Shown: positions 16,657 to 26,130, counted from the stretch's first letter. The stretch is DNA of 64,000 nucleotides from Kribbella pittospori (GCF_004331465.1 NZ_SJKB01000006.1:310001-374000), one strand, 5' to 3'. Program-made: numbers and translations. The notes: generated by a model not told the origin, from the sequence alone.

Positions 16657-18474
16657 ATGCAGAACGAGGCCAAGACCGACTGGGACGCGCGGATCGCGCT
16701 CCGCTCCGACGAGGAGCGCGCGTTCGCCTTCCCGGACCTGGATCCGCCGAAGGAGGTCACCACGACCGGCGGCGCCGGTCAGGTGACGATCGACTGGACG
16801 CCGGTGGACGGAGCCGCGGGGTACCTGATCCTGCGGGCCACCGGCGACCACGGGCCACTCGAGCCGGTCGATCACCACAGCGGAGACATCCTGTCGGTCC
16901 CGGCAGCGCCGTACGTCGACACCACGTGCACTCCGGGGACGCCGTACCGGTATGCGGTGGCGAGCGTCCCCGAGGTGACCGCGAGCGGCCGTCCGAGCAG
17001 CACAGTCAGCGCCGCGCCACTGGTTGCCGATGGCACCGTCCCGGTGGTCTCGGTGACCGTCGACACGGTTGCCGAGGGCACTGAGCTGGCGAAGCCCTGG
17101 GTTCCGATGGTCGGTAGCGAACGACTCAGCCAGCTGCTCTGCACGGACTTCACCGGTGGTCACGAGATCGGTGTGGAGCTGGAGCAGGCACTGCGCCGGA
17201 TGCACGACGAGATCGGGGTACGAACGGTCCGCGCGCATGCGATCTTCCATGACGACACCCGCGTGTACGCCGAGGTCGACGGCGAACCGGCGTACGACTT
17301 CTCGGTCGTGGACGCGATCTACGACAAGCTGCTCGCGATCGGGCTGCGGCCGGTGGTCGAGCTCGGGTTCATGCCGCGGGATCTGGCCAGTGATCCGGAC
17401 AGGACCGTGTTCGCGTACGGCGCGATCATCTCGCCGCCGAAGTCGTACGAGCGCTGGCACGACCTGGTCCGCGCGCTGGTGCAGCACCTCGTGGACAGGT
17501 ACGGCCTCGACGAGGTACTCACCTGGGACTTCGAGGTGTGGAACGAGGCCAACCTGGAGGTCTTCTGGTCCGGCACGAAGGCGGAGTACCTGCACCTGTA
17601 CGACGTGACCGCGGCGGCCGTGAAATCGGTGGACCAGCGACTCGCGATCGGTGGGCCGTCGTCGGCCGCGGCGGGCTGGGTGGACGACCTGCTCGCCCAC
17701 GCGGCGGCCGAAGGGACGCCGGTGGACTTCGTGTCGACGCACACCTACGGCAGTCCGCCTCTCGATGTGCAGGCGTCGCTGGATCGGCACGGGTTCAGTG
17801 ACGCGCGGATCCTGTGGACCGAGTGGGGCGTGACTCCGACGCACTTCAACCCGATCAACGACTCGGTGTTCTCCGGGGTGTTCCTGCTGCGCGGGATGAA
17901 GTCGGCGGCCGGGCGGGTCGACGCGCTCGCGTACTGGGTCGCGTCCGATCACTTCGAGGAGCTCGGCCGTCCGCCGCGATTCCTGCACGGCGGTTTCGGC
18001 CTGCAGACCGTTGGTGGACTGGCGAAACCCCGGTACCACGCGATGAGCCTGCTGAGCCGGCTCGGGCCGGTCGAGCTGCCGGTGACGTGGAGCGGTGACG
18101 GCGGCGGCAGTCTGGTGGAGGCGTGGGCCTCCCGCGATGACGACCGGATCGCCGTACTGCTGTGGAATCTGACCCTCGACCAGACCAAGTCGGCGGGGGC
18201 ACCGGAACTGTCCAGGACGGTCCACGTGCAGCTGCCCGACGTGGATCCGTCCTGGCAGGCCACTGTCACCACACTCGGCACCGGTGTCGGCGATCTCGTC
18301 GCAGCCGCCGCCGACCTCGGGATCGGCGACTGGCCTTCCGACGAGGAACTGGCCGAGCTGGCCGACCGGAGCCGGATGGTCAGTACTCCGCTGGAGTGGA
18401 ACGGCTCAGCACTCGAGCTGACCCTCCCGATGCCGTCCGCTGTCCTGGTGGAGCTCCGTCAGCGTCAAGATTGA
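16657..18474 (+). CDS. GH39-like glycoside hydrolase with N-terminal Fn3-like domain
   Basis: A 605-residue enzyme without a signal peptide, so probably cytoplasmic. Residues about 30-120 look like a fibronectin-III-type beta domain. Residues about 140-460 form a TIM barrel with the GH39 signatures FEVWNEANLE (acid/base E297) and WTEWG (nucleophile E389). A beta-sandwich follows. Family members act on beta-xylosides or related uronic/deoxy sugars. As the last gene of the LacI operon it would split imported oligosaccharides. Its 3' end overlaps the convergent GntR gene by 95 bp, an unusually long overlap. Confidence 0.85.
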   Translation: MQNEAKTDWDARIALRSDEERAFAFPDLDPPKEVTTTGGAGQVTIDWTPVDGAAGYLILRATGDHGPLEPVDHHSGDILSVPAAPYVDTTCTPGTPYRYAVASVPEVTASGRPSSTVSAAPLVADGTVPVVSVTVDTVAEGTELAKPWVPMVGSERLSQLLCTDFTGGHEIGVELEQALRRMHDEIGVRTVRAHAIFHDDTRVYAEVDGEPAYDFSVVDAIYDKLLAIGLRPVVELGFMPRDLASDPDRTVFAYGAIISPPKSYERWHDLVRALVQHLVDRYGLDEVLTWDFEVWNEANLEVFWSGTKAEYLHLYDVTAAAVKSVDQRLAIGGPSSAAAGWVDDLLAHAAAEGTPVDFVSTHTYGSPPLDVQASLDRHGFSDARILWTEWGVTPTHFNPINDSVFSGVFLLRGMKSAAGRVDALAYWVASDHFEELGRPPRFLHGGFGLQTVGGLAKPRYHAMSLLSRLGPVELPVTWSGDGGGSLVEAWASRDDDRIAVLLWNLTLDQTKSAGAPELSRTVHVQLPDVDPSWQATVTTLGTGVGDLVAAAADLGIGDWPSDEELAELADRSRMVSTPLEWNGSALELTLPMPSAVLVELRQRQD

Positions 18475-19141
18475 CCGCGTCCTGGATCCATCGCTCGACA
18501 CCGGCGATGTGGACCGTCGCCCAGGCCCGCGCGACCTCGGGTTCGCGGGCGGCGATGGCGTCGAGGATGGAGCGGTGTTCGGCCACTGACCGGGCGACGG
18601 CACCGGTCTGGGTCAGGCCGCGCCAGATCCGGGCCCGGTACGTCGGCTGACGCAGGCTCTCGATGATCGAGGCCAGCGCCCGGTTGCCGCTGCCGATCGC
18701 GAGCAGCCGGTGGAACTCCACGTCACAGGCGAGCTGATCGTCCGCGGACGGTTCCTCGCCGAGGTCATCGAGCAGCTTGCGCAGCGCGATGACGTCCTCG
18801 TCCGGCATCCGGAGCGCGGCCCGCGCGGCCGCGGCCGGCTCGAGGATCCGGCGTACCTCGAAGAACTCCAGCACCGACGCGTCCTGGTGCAGGTCGAGGA
18901 CGAACCCCATCGTCTCCATCAGCAGGGACGGGTCGAGGCTGGTCACGAACGTCCCGTCGCCCTGGCGGACCTCGAGGATCCGGATCAGCGCCAGCGCCTT
19001 GACCGCCTCGCGCAGCGAGTTCCGGGACAGGCCGAGGCGCGCGGCCAGGTCGGCTTCGCGCGGCAGCCGGTCGCCGGGCTGCAGTTCGCCGGACACGATC
19101 ATCTGCTTGATCCGGTCGATCGCCTCGTCGGTGACCCGCAT
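18380..19141 (-). CDS. GntR-family regulator, FCD (FadR) subfamily
   Basis: A 253-residue regulator with an N-terminal winged HTH (ADLAARLGLSRNSLREAVKAL, residues about 31-51) and an all-helical FCD domain with metal-binding-type residues (D..H in ACDVEFHRLL, and AEHRSILDAI). ATG 19141 is chosen for the GGGAGG ribosome site. A palindromic operator lies 27 bp upstream. It is divergent from the second sugar importer and is its likely regulator. Confidence 0.9.
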   Translation of the reverse strand: MRVTDEAIDRIKQMIVSGELQPGDRLPREADLAARLGLSRNSLREAVKALALIRILEVRQGDGTFVTSLDPSLLMETMGFVLDLHQDASVLEFFEVRRILEPAAAARAALRMPDEDVIALRKLLDDLGEEPSADDQLACDVEFHRLLAIGSGNRALASIIESLRQPTYRARIWRGLTQTGAVARSVAEHRSILDAIAAREPEVARAWATVHIAGVERWIQDAVNLDADGAPPGQRTASGGSARVLSRSTPAEY

Positions 19142-19167
19142 GCCAGCCTCCCTGCTCGGCCCGGAAA

Positions 19168-19198
19168 CCTCCGATGTCTTGCGACAATACATCGGAGG
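19168..19198. promoter_or_regulatory. FadR/GntR-type palindromic operator
   Basis: Ten-base perfect arms CCTCCGATGT (19168-19177) and ACATCGGAGG (19189-19198) flank an 11-bp centre that itself carries TTGCGACAA. It lies between the GntR gene and the divergent transporter operon, and is placed to repress both. Confidence 0.8.
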
Positions 19199-19258
19199 TC
19201 TGCCCGGCGCATCCACGCTCGGCGCTGAGTTTCTTCCCTGAAATAAGGCCACGAACTG

Positions 19259-19288
19259 TTGACTCTCGTCAAGACTTCGGCATATTGA
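19259..19288 (+). promoter_or_regulatory. Probable promoter of the second sugar operon
   Basis: TTGACT (19259-19264) and TATTGA (19283-19288) are 18 bp apart. The predicted transcript would have a leader of about 27 nt containing the GGAGG at 19312-19316. Confidence 0.55.
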
Positions 19289-19321
19289 TCGGATGAATCA
19301 CAGCTCTCCTTGGAGGTCAGG

Positions 19322-20596
19322 ATGAGAGGAACACCAGCGCGGGCTCGCCGCTGGGCCACCGCCGCCCTGTCGGTACTGGCTCTGACGGCGGTGGCGGCCT
19401 GTGGCGGCGGCAACGACGGCAGTGGCAGCGGCGGCTCCGGTTCGGCCGACAAGGCAGATCTGACCTGGCAGTTCTGGATCGGCGGTACCGAGGACCAGGC
19501 CGCGTGGCAGAAGGTCGCGGACCAGGCCCACACCGACCACGCCGGCATCACGGTCAAGCTCCAGGGCACGGACTGGAACAACTACTGGGCCAAGATCGGC
19601 ACCCTGCTGGCGAGCGGGAAGGCGCCGTGCATCATCGGCATGCAGAGCCTGCGGACCGCGTCGTACGCGAGCGCGATGATGCCGCTGGACGACCTGATGA
19701 AGAAGTACGGCCTGAAGGCCGAGGACTTCGACAAGCCGATCATGGACGGCCTCAAGGTGGACGGGAAGCAGATCGCGATCCCCTACGACTCCGGCCCGAT
19801 GGTGATCTTCTACAACAAGGACATGTTCAAGGCCGCGGGCATCCCCGACCCGAAGCCGGGCTGGACGATGGACGAGTTCAAGGCAGCCGCGAAGAAGCTC
19901 ACCGCGGCCGGCAAGACCGGGCTGGTGACATCCCCCGGTGACCTCGGCGTCACGTCCTGGGTGCGGACCCAGACCGGCGCGGAGCCGCTGACCGACGGCA
20001 AGCTGAACCTCACCGACCCGAAGTTCGAGGAGGGTTTCCAGGGCTACGCGGACTTCGTGAAGACCGACAAGATCGCGCCGCAGGTGCCGGCCGGTAACGC
20101 CGACTTCGAGACCACCCAGTTCGTCTCCGGCAAGTCGGCGATGCAGCTGAACGGTCCGTGGTCGCTGATCGACACCATGGGCAAGGTGAAGTTCAATCTC
20201 GGGATCGCGCCGATCCCGGCCGGTCCGGACGGCTCGAAGACCTACACCGCCGGTTCGGGCTTCGGCATCTCCCGCTCCTGCAAGACGCCGGACGCCGCGT
20301 TCCAGGCGATCCAGTCGATGACGAGCGAGAAGCCGCTGACCACGCTGGCCGCCGCCGGCCGCGCGTACCCGGCGCGGACCGCCGCGCACCCGGCCTGGTT
20401 CACCGCCGCGAAGATCCCGGAGGCCAAGGAGGTCATCGACTACGCGTCCGAGAACTCGGTCGCGCTGGTCACCTCGAAGAACTGGGTCCAGGTGGCCGAC
20501 CTGCTCAGCCGGTTCGGGACCCAGGCCCTGAACGGTGAGATCCCGCCGGAGCAGGCCCTGAAGACCATCCAGGACCAGGCGGGCGCAGGGTCCTGA
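19322..20596 (+). CDS. ABC sugar transporter substrate-binding lipoprotein (second system)
   Basis: A 424-residue family 1 solute-binding lipoprotein with lipobox VAAC (C27) followed by a Gly/Ser linker. ATG 19322 has GGAGG at the right distance; an in-frame ATG 12 nt earlier lies inside the ribosome site. It begins an importer operon with two permeases and a fucosidase. The mature protein has the usual TWQFWIGGTEDQAAW first strand. The ligand is probably a fucose-containing glycan fragment, judged only from the linked GH29 gene. Confidence 0.93.
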   Translation: MRGTPARARRWATAALSVLALTAVAACGGGNDGSGSGGSGSADKADLTWQFWIGGTEDQAAWQKVADQAHTDHAGITVKLQGTDWNNYWAKIGTLLASGKAPCIIGMQSLRTASYASAMMPLDDLMKKYGLKAEDFDKPIMDGLKVDGKQIAIPYDSGPMVIFYNKDMFKAAGIPDPKPGWTMDEFKAAAKKLTAAGKTGLVTSPGDLGVTSWVRTQTGAEPLTDGKLNLTDPKFEEGFQGYADFVKTDKIAPQVPAGNADFETTQFVSGKSAMQLNGPWSLIDTMGKVKFNLGIAPIPAGPDGSKTYTAGSGFGISRSCKTPDAAFQAIQSMTSEKPLTTLAAAGRAYPARTAAHPAWFTAAKIPEAKEVIDYASENSVALVTSKNWVQVADLLSRFGTQALNGEIPPEQALKTIQDQAGAGS

Positions 20597-21543
20597 TGGC
20601 CACGAACACCACGACCGTCGCCCCGCCCGGTGCGCCGCCTTCGGGCGCCGTCCGGGCGGGGCGGCGGCCCGCGCTGCGAAGGGACGGCCGGTACGCCGGG
20701 ATCTTCCTGGGGCCGAGCCTGGCCGGGCTGGCCGTGTTCACGCTGTTCCCGACCCTGATGGCACTGGGGATCAGCCTGTTCGACTGGCCGGTCTTCGGCG
20801 AGCGCACGTTCCTCGGCATCGACAACTACACCCACCTGCTGCACGACCCGGTGTTCCGGCGGGTGGTGCTGAACACGGTCCTGTTCGTGGTGCTGTACGT
20901 GCCGCTGAACGTGGTCGTGTCACTCGGGCTCGCGGTCTGGGTCGGGCCGAAGATCAGAGGCCGGCAGGCGTTCCGGGTGCTGTTCTTCATTCCGGTGATG
21001 ACGCCGATGGTGGCCAACGCGATGGTCTGGAAGCTGCTGTTCCAGCCCGGTGGCCTGATCGACAGCGGGATGCAGAGCTGGTTCGGCATCGACGCGCCGA
21101 ACTTCCTCGGCTCGTCCACCTGGGCGATGCCGGCGATCGTGGCGATGTCGGTCTGGCAGGGCTTCGGCTACAACTTCCTGGTCTTCTCCGCCGCGCTCGA
21201 CCAGGTGCCGCAGTCGCAGCTCGAGTCGGCACAGATCGACGGCGCCGGTCCGCTGCAACGGTTCCGGTACGTCACCTGGCCGATGATCACGCCGGCGATC
21301 TTCTTCGCCACCACGATGACGCTGATCACCTCGTTCCAGGTGTTCGCGCAGCCGTTCATCCTGACCCAGGGCGGTCCGGGCGTGTCCACCCAGACGATCG
21401 TGATGTACGTGTACAACCAGGGCTGGCAGTTCCTCACCATGGGCCTGGCGTCCGCGGCCGGCTGGGTGCTGTTCGTGATCATCATGGTCATCACCGCGAT
21501 CCAGTTCGTCGGGCAGCGCAAGTGGGTGAACTATGACGTCTGA
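20596..21543 (+). CDS. ABC sugar transporter permease (MalF type, second system)
   Basis: A 315-residue permease with six helices after a 35-residue cytoplasmic start; the EAA loop is ESAQIDGAGPLQRFRYVTWP. Its ATG overlaps the binding-protein stop (TGATG), so the two are coupled. It pairs with the next permease. Confidence 0.93.
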   Translation: MATNTTTVAPPGAPPSGAVRAGRRPALRRDGRYAGIFLGPSLAGLAVFTLFPTLMALGISLFDWPVFGERTFLGIDNYTHLLHDPVFRRVVLNTVLFVVLYVPLNVVVSLGLAVWVGPKIRGRQAFRVLFFIPVMTPMVANAMVWKLLFQPGGLIDSGMQSWFGIDAPNFLGSSTWAMPAIVAMSVWQGFGYNFLVFSAALDQVPQSQLESAQIDGAGPLQRFRYVTWPMITPAIFFATTMTLITSFQVFAQPFILTQGGPGVSTQTIVMYVYNQGWQFLTMGLASAAGWVLFVIIMVITAIQFVGQRKWVNYDV

Positions 21544-22387
21544 AACCGCAGTCACAGTGACCGGCCGCCGGATCCGCAGCAGTGTGTCCCACATCCTGCT
21601 GATCCTCGTCGCGCTCGCCTTCCTCGGGCCGTTGGTGTACGCCCTGTCCACCTCGCTGAAGCCCGCGGACGAGGTGTTCACCCCGACCCCGCATCTGTTC
21701 GGCTCCGAGATCCGCTGGCAGAACTACGCCGACGCGTTCACGTTCGCGCCGTTCGGGCGGTACTTCCTGAACAGCCTGTTCGTCGCGATCGCCGGGACGC
21801 TGGTCGTCGTGGTCGCCTCGAGCCTGTCGGCGTACGCGTTCGCCCGGCTGAGGTTCAGGGGCCGAGAGCAACTGTTCGTGCTGTTCCTGGGCACCTTGAT
21901 GGTGCCGCAGGAGGTCCTGATCGTGCCGATGTACTGGCTGATGCAGTCGCTCGGCTGGGTGGACAGCTACTGGGCATTGATCCTGCCCTGGGCGTTCACC
22001 GCGTTCGGCACCTTCCTGCTCCGGCAGTTCTTCCTGACCGTCCCGGCCGAGCTGGAGGAAGCGGCCCGGGTGGACGGGTGCGGACCGTTCGGCACCTTCC
22101 TGCGGATCATGCTGCCGCTGGCGCGGCCGGCGATCGCCGTACTGACCGTCTTCACCTTCATCAGCTTCTGGGGCAGCTTCCTGTGGCCGCTGATCATCGT
22201 GAACAGCGTCGAGACCAAGGGCACCGTGCCGCTCGGCCTGGCGCAGTTCAGCGGGCAGCAGGGCACTCAGTGGAACCTGATGATGGCGGCGTCGATCATG
22301 GCGATGATCCCGACCGTGCTGCTCGTCATCCTGCTGCAGAAGCATCTCGTCCGCGGTCTGCTCGTCACCGGCCTGGGCGGCCGTTAA
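21533..22387 (+). CDS. ABC sugar transporter permease (MalG type, second system)
   Basis: A 284-residue permease; the EAA loop is EAARVDGCGPFGTFLRIMLP and the C-terminus is LVRGLLVTGLGG. ATG 21533 overlaps the end of the preceding gene by 11 bp, so it is translationally coupled. It is followed by the fucosidase gene after 18 bp containing AAGGAG. Confidence 0.93.
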   Translation: MTSETAVTVTGRRIRSSVSHILLILVALAFLGPLVYALSTSLKPADEVFTPTPHLFGSEIRWQNYADAFTFAPFGRYFLNSLFVAIAGTLVVVVASSLSAYAFARLRFRGREQLFVLFLGTLMVPQEVLIVPMYWLMQSLGWVDSYWALILPWAFTAFGTFLLRQFFLTVPAELEEAARVDGCGPFGTFLRIMLPLARPAIAVLTVFTFISFWGSFLWPLIIVNSVETKGTVPLGLAQFSGQQGTQWNLMMAASIMAMIPTVLLVILLQKHLVRGLLVTGLGGR

Positions 22388-22405
22388 CCCTGAAGGAGAG
22401 TTGAG

Positions 22406-23701
22406 ATGACCGACGCGCCTCCCGCGCACTCCGTCGAGAAGTTCCGTGACTGGCGGTTCGGCCTGTTCGTCCACTGGGGGCTGTACTCGCTGCCGGCCCG
22501 GCACGAGTGGGTGAAGAACCTCGAACGGCTGACCGACGAGGACTACCAGCCGTACTTCGACCACTTCGAGCCCGATCTGTACGACCCCAGCAAGTGGGCC
22601 CGGGCCGCGCGTGAGGCCGGCATGAAGTACGCCGTACTCACGACCAAGCACCACGAAGGCTTCTGCCTGTGGGACTCGGAGGTCTCCGACTACACGGTCG
22701 CGAAGACCGCGTGGGGCAAGGACCTGGTCGGCCCGTTCGTCGAGGCCTGCCGGGCCGAGGGACTCGGCGTCGGCTTCTACCACTCGCTGATCGACTGGCA
22801 TCACCCCGAGTTCCCGATCGACCTGGTGCACCCGCAGCGGGACGATGAGGAGGCGATCGCGAAGGCGGCCGGCCGCGACATCCAGGTGTACACCGACTAC
22901 CTGCACGCGCAGACGCGCGAACTGCTGACGAACTACGGCCCGATCGACATCATGTGGTTCGACTTCTCCTACCCGGGCCGGAACTATCCCGACGGCCGCG
23001 ACGGGCACGGCAAGGGCCGCGACGACTGGCGGTCCGAGGAACTGATGGCGATGGTGCGGGAGTTGCAGCCCGACATCCTGATCAACGACCGGCTCGACAT
23101 CCCGGGCGACTTCGTCACGCCGGAGCAGTACCAGCCGGACGGCCCGATGCAACGCGACGGGCAGCCGGTGCTGTGGGAGGCCTGTCAGACGCTGAACGGC
23201 AGCTGGGGCTACGACCGGGACAACCTGGACTGGAAGTCACCGGAGATGCTGGTGAGGATGTTGGTCGACTCGGTCTCCAAGGACGGCAACCTGCTGCTGA
23301 ACGTCGGCCCGACCGGGCGGGGCGAGTTCGACCCGCGGGCGCTGGCCACGTTGGCGTCGATCGGCGAATGGATGCGCCTGCACGAGCGGTCGGTGCGTGG
23401 GGCACGGCCGGCGGAGTACTCCGCTCCCGCGGACTGCCGCTTCACCCAGAAGGGCAACCGCCTCTACCTGCACCTGTTCTCCTGGCCGATGGGCCACGTC
23501 CACCTGCCCGGGCTGGCCGGCAAGGTGAAGTACGCCCAACTCCTGAACGACGCGTCCGAGATCAAGCGCATCGTCAACGATCCGCACCAAACCGCCCAGA
23601 ACACCACCATGGGCGGCACTTCCGCCGACACCCTCACCCTCAAGCTACCGATCCAGAAGCCGAACGTCCTGGTCCCGGTGATCGAGCTGTTCTTGAGCTG
23701 A
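22406..23701 (+). CDS. Alpha-L-fucosidase, GH29
   Basis: A 431-residue GH29 enzyme without a signal peptide, so it would act on imported oligosaccharides. Signatures are RFGLFVHWGLYSLPARHEWV near the N-terminus, TTKHHEGFCLW, and IDIMWFDFSYPG, which carries the nucleophile D186. The RBS is AAGGAGAG. It is the last gene of the GntR-controlled importer operon and defines its probable role in fucoside use. Its stop is 4 bp from the end of the convergent MaoC gene. Confidence 0.9.
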   Translation: MTDAPPAHSVEKFRDWRFGLFVHWGLYSLPARHEWVKNLERLTDEDYQPYFDHFEPDLYDPSKWARAAREAGMKYAVLTTKHHEGFCLWDSEVSDYTVAKTAWGKDLVGPFVEACRAEGLGVGFYHSLIDWHHPEFPIDLVHPQRDDEEAIAKAAGRDIQVYTDYLHAQTRELLTNYGPIDIMWFDFSYPGRNYPDGRDGHGKGRDDWRSEELMAMVRELQPDILINDRLDIPGDFVTPEQYQPDGPMQRDGQPVLWEACQTLNGSWGYDRDNLDWKSPEMLVRMLVDSVSKDGNLLLNVGPTGRGEFDPRALATLASIGEWMRLHERSVRGARPAEYSAPADCRFTQKGNRLYLHLFSWPMGHVHLPGLAGKVKYAQLLNDASEIKRIVNDPHQTAQNTTMGGTSADTLTLKLPIQKPNVLVPVIELFLS

Positions 23702-23705
23702 CGTC

Positions 23706-24209
23706 CTAGGAAGCCGGGGTGGGGCGGCCGGGCTGTTCTCCGCCCCGGGCTTCCAGGTAGGTGTTCTTGGGGACCATGACCTTGCGGCGGAAGAGGCAGA
23801 CGACGGTGCCGTCCTGCTTGTAGCCCTTGGTCTCGACATACACCACGCCGCGGTCGTCCTTCGACTTCGACTCCCACTTGTCCAGTACGACGGTCTCGCC
23901 GTAGATCGTGTCGCCGTGGAAGGTCGGGGCGACGTGCCGCAGCGACTCGACCTCCAGGTTCGCGATCGCCTTGCCGCTGACGTCCGGCACCGACATGCCG
24001 AGCAGGATCGAATAGATGTAATTGCCCACCACAACGTTCTTGCCGAACTGGGTGGTCTCGCCGGCGTAGTGGGCGTCCAGGTGCAGCGGGTGGTGGTTCA
24101 TCGTCAGCAGGCAGAACAGGTGGTCGTCGTACTCCGTCACCGTCTTGCCCGGCCAGTGTTTGTAGACAGCCCCGACCTCGAACTCCTCGTAGCTACGCCC
24201 GAACTGCAT
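23706..24209 (-). CDS. MaoC-family hydratase, probable mesaconyl-CoA hydratase
   Basis: A 167-residue single hot-dog MaoC protein. It has the family pattern (DDHLFCLLTMNHHPLHLDAHYA, with hydratase-type D and H) and VVVGNYIYSILLGMSV. It closely resembles the Streptomyces MaoC protein encoded beside ccr and meaA, as I remember it. With the acyl-CoA dehydrogenase at 27391 and the lyase at 33590 it suggests the ethylmalonyl-CoA pathway, in which mesaconyl-CoA is hydrated to beta-methylmalyl-CoA. ATG 24209 has AGGAGGAG upstream; an earlier in-frame ATG at 24242 lacks one. The specific reaction is inferred. Confidence 0.78.
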   Translation of the reverse strand: MQFGRSYEEFEVGAVYKHWPGKTVTEYDDHLFCLLTMNHHPLHLDAHYAGETTQFGKNVVVGNYIYSILLGMSVPDVSGKAIANLEVESLRHVAPTFHGDTIYGETVVLDKWESKSKDDRGVVYVETKGYKQDGTVVCLFRRKVMVPKNTYLEARGGEQPGRPTPAS

Positions 24210-24321
24210 GCCGGCTCCTCCTGAAAGGGATGGACTCCCCATGCTGCCGAATCCGGGCGTCCCCGGTCCGTGGTGTGGCTCTCACCGGCAGGAGAGATAG
24301 GTCACCTCCCACCGCGGAGCC

Positions 24322-24876
24322 TCAGTCGTGCGGCCGCTGCATTGGCTGCTCGACCGGCTGCTGCGTGGCCGGGTGCTCCGGCAGGCGCGGGTTGACCTCG
24401 CCCTTCAGCGCCAGCTTGGCCAGGTGGTTCCGCGCCTCTTCAGCGAACTTGAAGTCGCACAGTACGTCGTACGTCGTCGCGACCACTGCGGTCCGCGAGG
24501 TGAAGTCGCGGCGGCCGGCGGACTGGGCGTAGCTGAGGCCACCGAACACCAGACCGAAGAAGGCACCCAGCACCACACCGGTGAGCAGTGCGGCGAGCCA
24601 GTTGCCCGTCGTGAACAGGCCCAGCAGCAGGCCGACGAACAGACCGAACCAGGCACCACTGGCCAGTCCTGCGGTGAGCGCCCGGCCCCAGGTGAGCCGG
24701 CCGGTGATCTTCTCCACCTGACGGAGGTTGTTGCCGACGATGGTCGTGTGCTCGACCGGGAACTTCTCGTCCGAGAGGTAGTCGACAGCTCGCTGCGCCT
24801 CCCGGTAGGTGTCGTACGTCCCGATCGTCAGGCCACTCGGCCGGGGGTCCATCGAGGGCATGCCCTGCGGGGTCAT
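24322..24876 (-). CDS. General stress protein 17M-like (YflT domain) membrane protein
   Basis: A 184-residue protein with an N-terminal YflT/GSP17M-type domain (GTYDTYREAQRAVDYL...VEHTTIVG), two central hydrophobic Gly-rich helices (about residues 68-115), and a soluble tail rich in Pro/Gln. Its function is unknown, but such genes are usually stress-induced in actinobacteria. It is divergent from CorA with only 75 bp between them. Confidence 0.8.
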   Translation of the reverse strand: MTPQGMPSMDPRPSGLTIGTYDTYREAQRAVDYLSDEKFPVEHTTIVGNNLRQVEKITGRLTWGRALTAGLASGAWFGLFVGLLLGLFTTGNWLAALLTGVVLGAFFGLVFGGLSYAQSAGRRDFTSRTAVVATTYDVLCDFKFAEEARNHLAKLALKGEVNPRLPEHPATQQPVEQPMQRPHD

Positions 24877-24951
24877 CGTCGTTCCTCTCCACGTTCGTCA
24901 CCCCCATCATTGCCGACGGCTGGTTACGACGCCTTGATAGCCTCGCCGGTG

Positions 24952-26061
24952 ATGGCCGGGCAACGGTGGGACACAGGCGCGACACGCCGGATGGGACGAG
25001 TCTTCGCCCGGCGTTCGGGCGGTGACGGCCCGGGACCGGTGGACCTGGTCGCCAGCGGGAAGCTGGACGGCGCACTGGTCGATTGGGCGTTCTACCGCGA
25101 CGGCCGGCGCGACGCCAAGATCAACTCCTATACGGAGGCACTGAGTCGCGCCAAGCGGGGTCAGGGATTCGTCTGGATCGGTCTGTTCCAGCCCGACGAC
25201 CGCCAGTTGGCCATCATCGGTGCGGAGTTCGGACTGCATGCGCTGGCCATCGAGGACGCCACCGAGGCTCATCAGCGCCCGAAACTCGAGCGGTACGACG
25301 ACACGTTGTTCGCCGTACTGAAGACAGTCAGGTACGTCCCGCACGGGGACCTGACCGCCACCAGTGAGGTGGTCGAGTCGGGTGAGGTGATGGTGTTCTG
25401 CGGACCCGGGTTCGTGGTGACGGTCCGGCATGGAGAACACAGTGAGCTGACCGGACTCCGGCAGTCGTTGGAGGCGGACCCGGATCGCCTCGCGCTCGGC
25501 CCAGGCGCCGTACTGCATGCCATCGCGGACCTTGTCGTCGACAGGTACCTCGAGGTGACGGACGCCGTACAGGCGGACATCGACATGATCGAGACGGAGA
25601 TGTTCAGCCCGCGCGGGTGGCGGAACATCGACCGGGTCTACCAGCTCAAGCGCGAGGTGCTGGAGCTGAAGCGGGCGGTGGCTCCGCTGACCGGTCCGAT
25701 GCGGGCGCTGTCGACGCTGCGCCACCCGCTGATCGCCGACGAGACCCGGAACTACTTCCGCGACGTCGACGACCACCTGCTCCGGGTGAAGGAGCAGGTG
25801 ATCTCGTTCGACGAGCTGCTCAGCTCGATCCTGCAGGCCGGGCTGGCCCAGGTGCAGGTCGCCGAGAACGAGGACATGCGCCGGATCTCTTCATGGGTGG
25901 CGATCCTCGCCGTCCCGACGATGATCGCCGGCATCTACGGGATGAACTTCGACAACATGCCCGAACTGCACCTGAAGTACGCGTACTTCGTGGTGCTCGG
26001 CCTCATGTTCGCCGCGTGCACGGTCCTTTACCGGTTGTTCAAGCGAAACCACTGGCTCTGA
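24952..26061 (+). CDS. CorA family magnesium/divalent cation transporter
   Basis: A 369-residue CorA-type channel: a large N-terminal cytoplasmic domain, a long helix, and two C-terminal membrane helices with the selectivity signature YGMNFDNMPEL between them. The C-terminus is basic (FKRNHW). ATG 24952 is used; a GTG directly before it (24949) lies 5 nt after TAGCCT and could be the leaderless start. No operon partner. Confidence 0.9.
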   Translation: MAGQRWDTGATRRMGRVFARRSGGDGPGPVDLVASGKLDGALVDWAFYRDGRRDAKINSYTEALSRAKRGQGFVWIGLFQPDDRQLAIIGAEFGLHALAIEDATEAHQRPKLERYDDTLFAVLKTVRYVPHGDLTATSEVVESGEVMVFCGPGFVVTVRHGEHSELTGLRQSLEADPDRLALGPGAVLHAIADLVVDRYLEVTDAVQADIDMIETEMFSPRGWRNIDRVYQLKREVLELKRAVAPLTGPMRALSTLRHPLIADETRNYFRDVDDHLLRVKEQVISFDELLSSILQAGLAQVQVAENEDMRRISSWVAILAVPTMIAGIYGMNFDNMPELHLKYAYFVVLGLMFAACTVLYRLFKRNHWL

Positions 26062-26130
26062 GGCCGGAGTTCCAATACCGCGTCACGCACGAGTTGGCAA
26101 CCTTCTGCCATGGCCACGAGTACCACTCGT

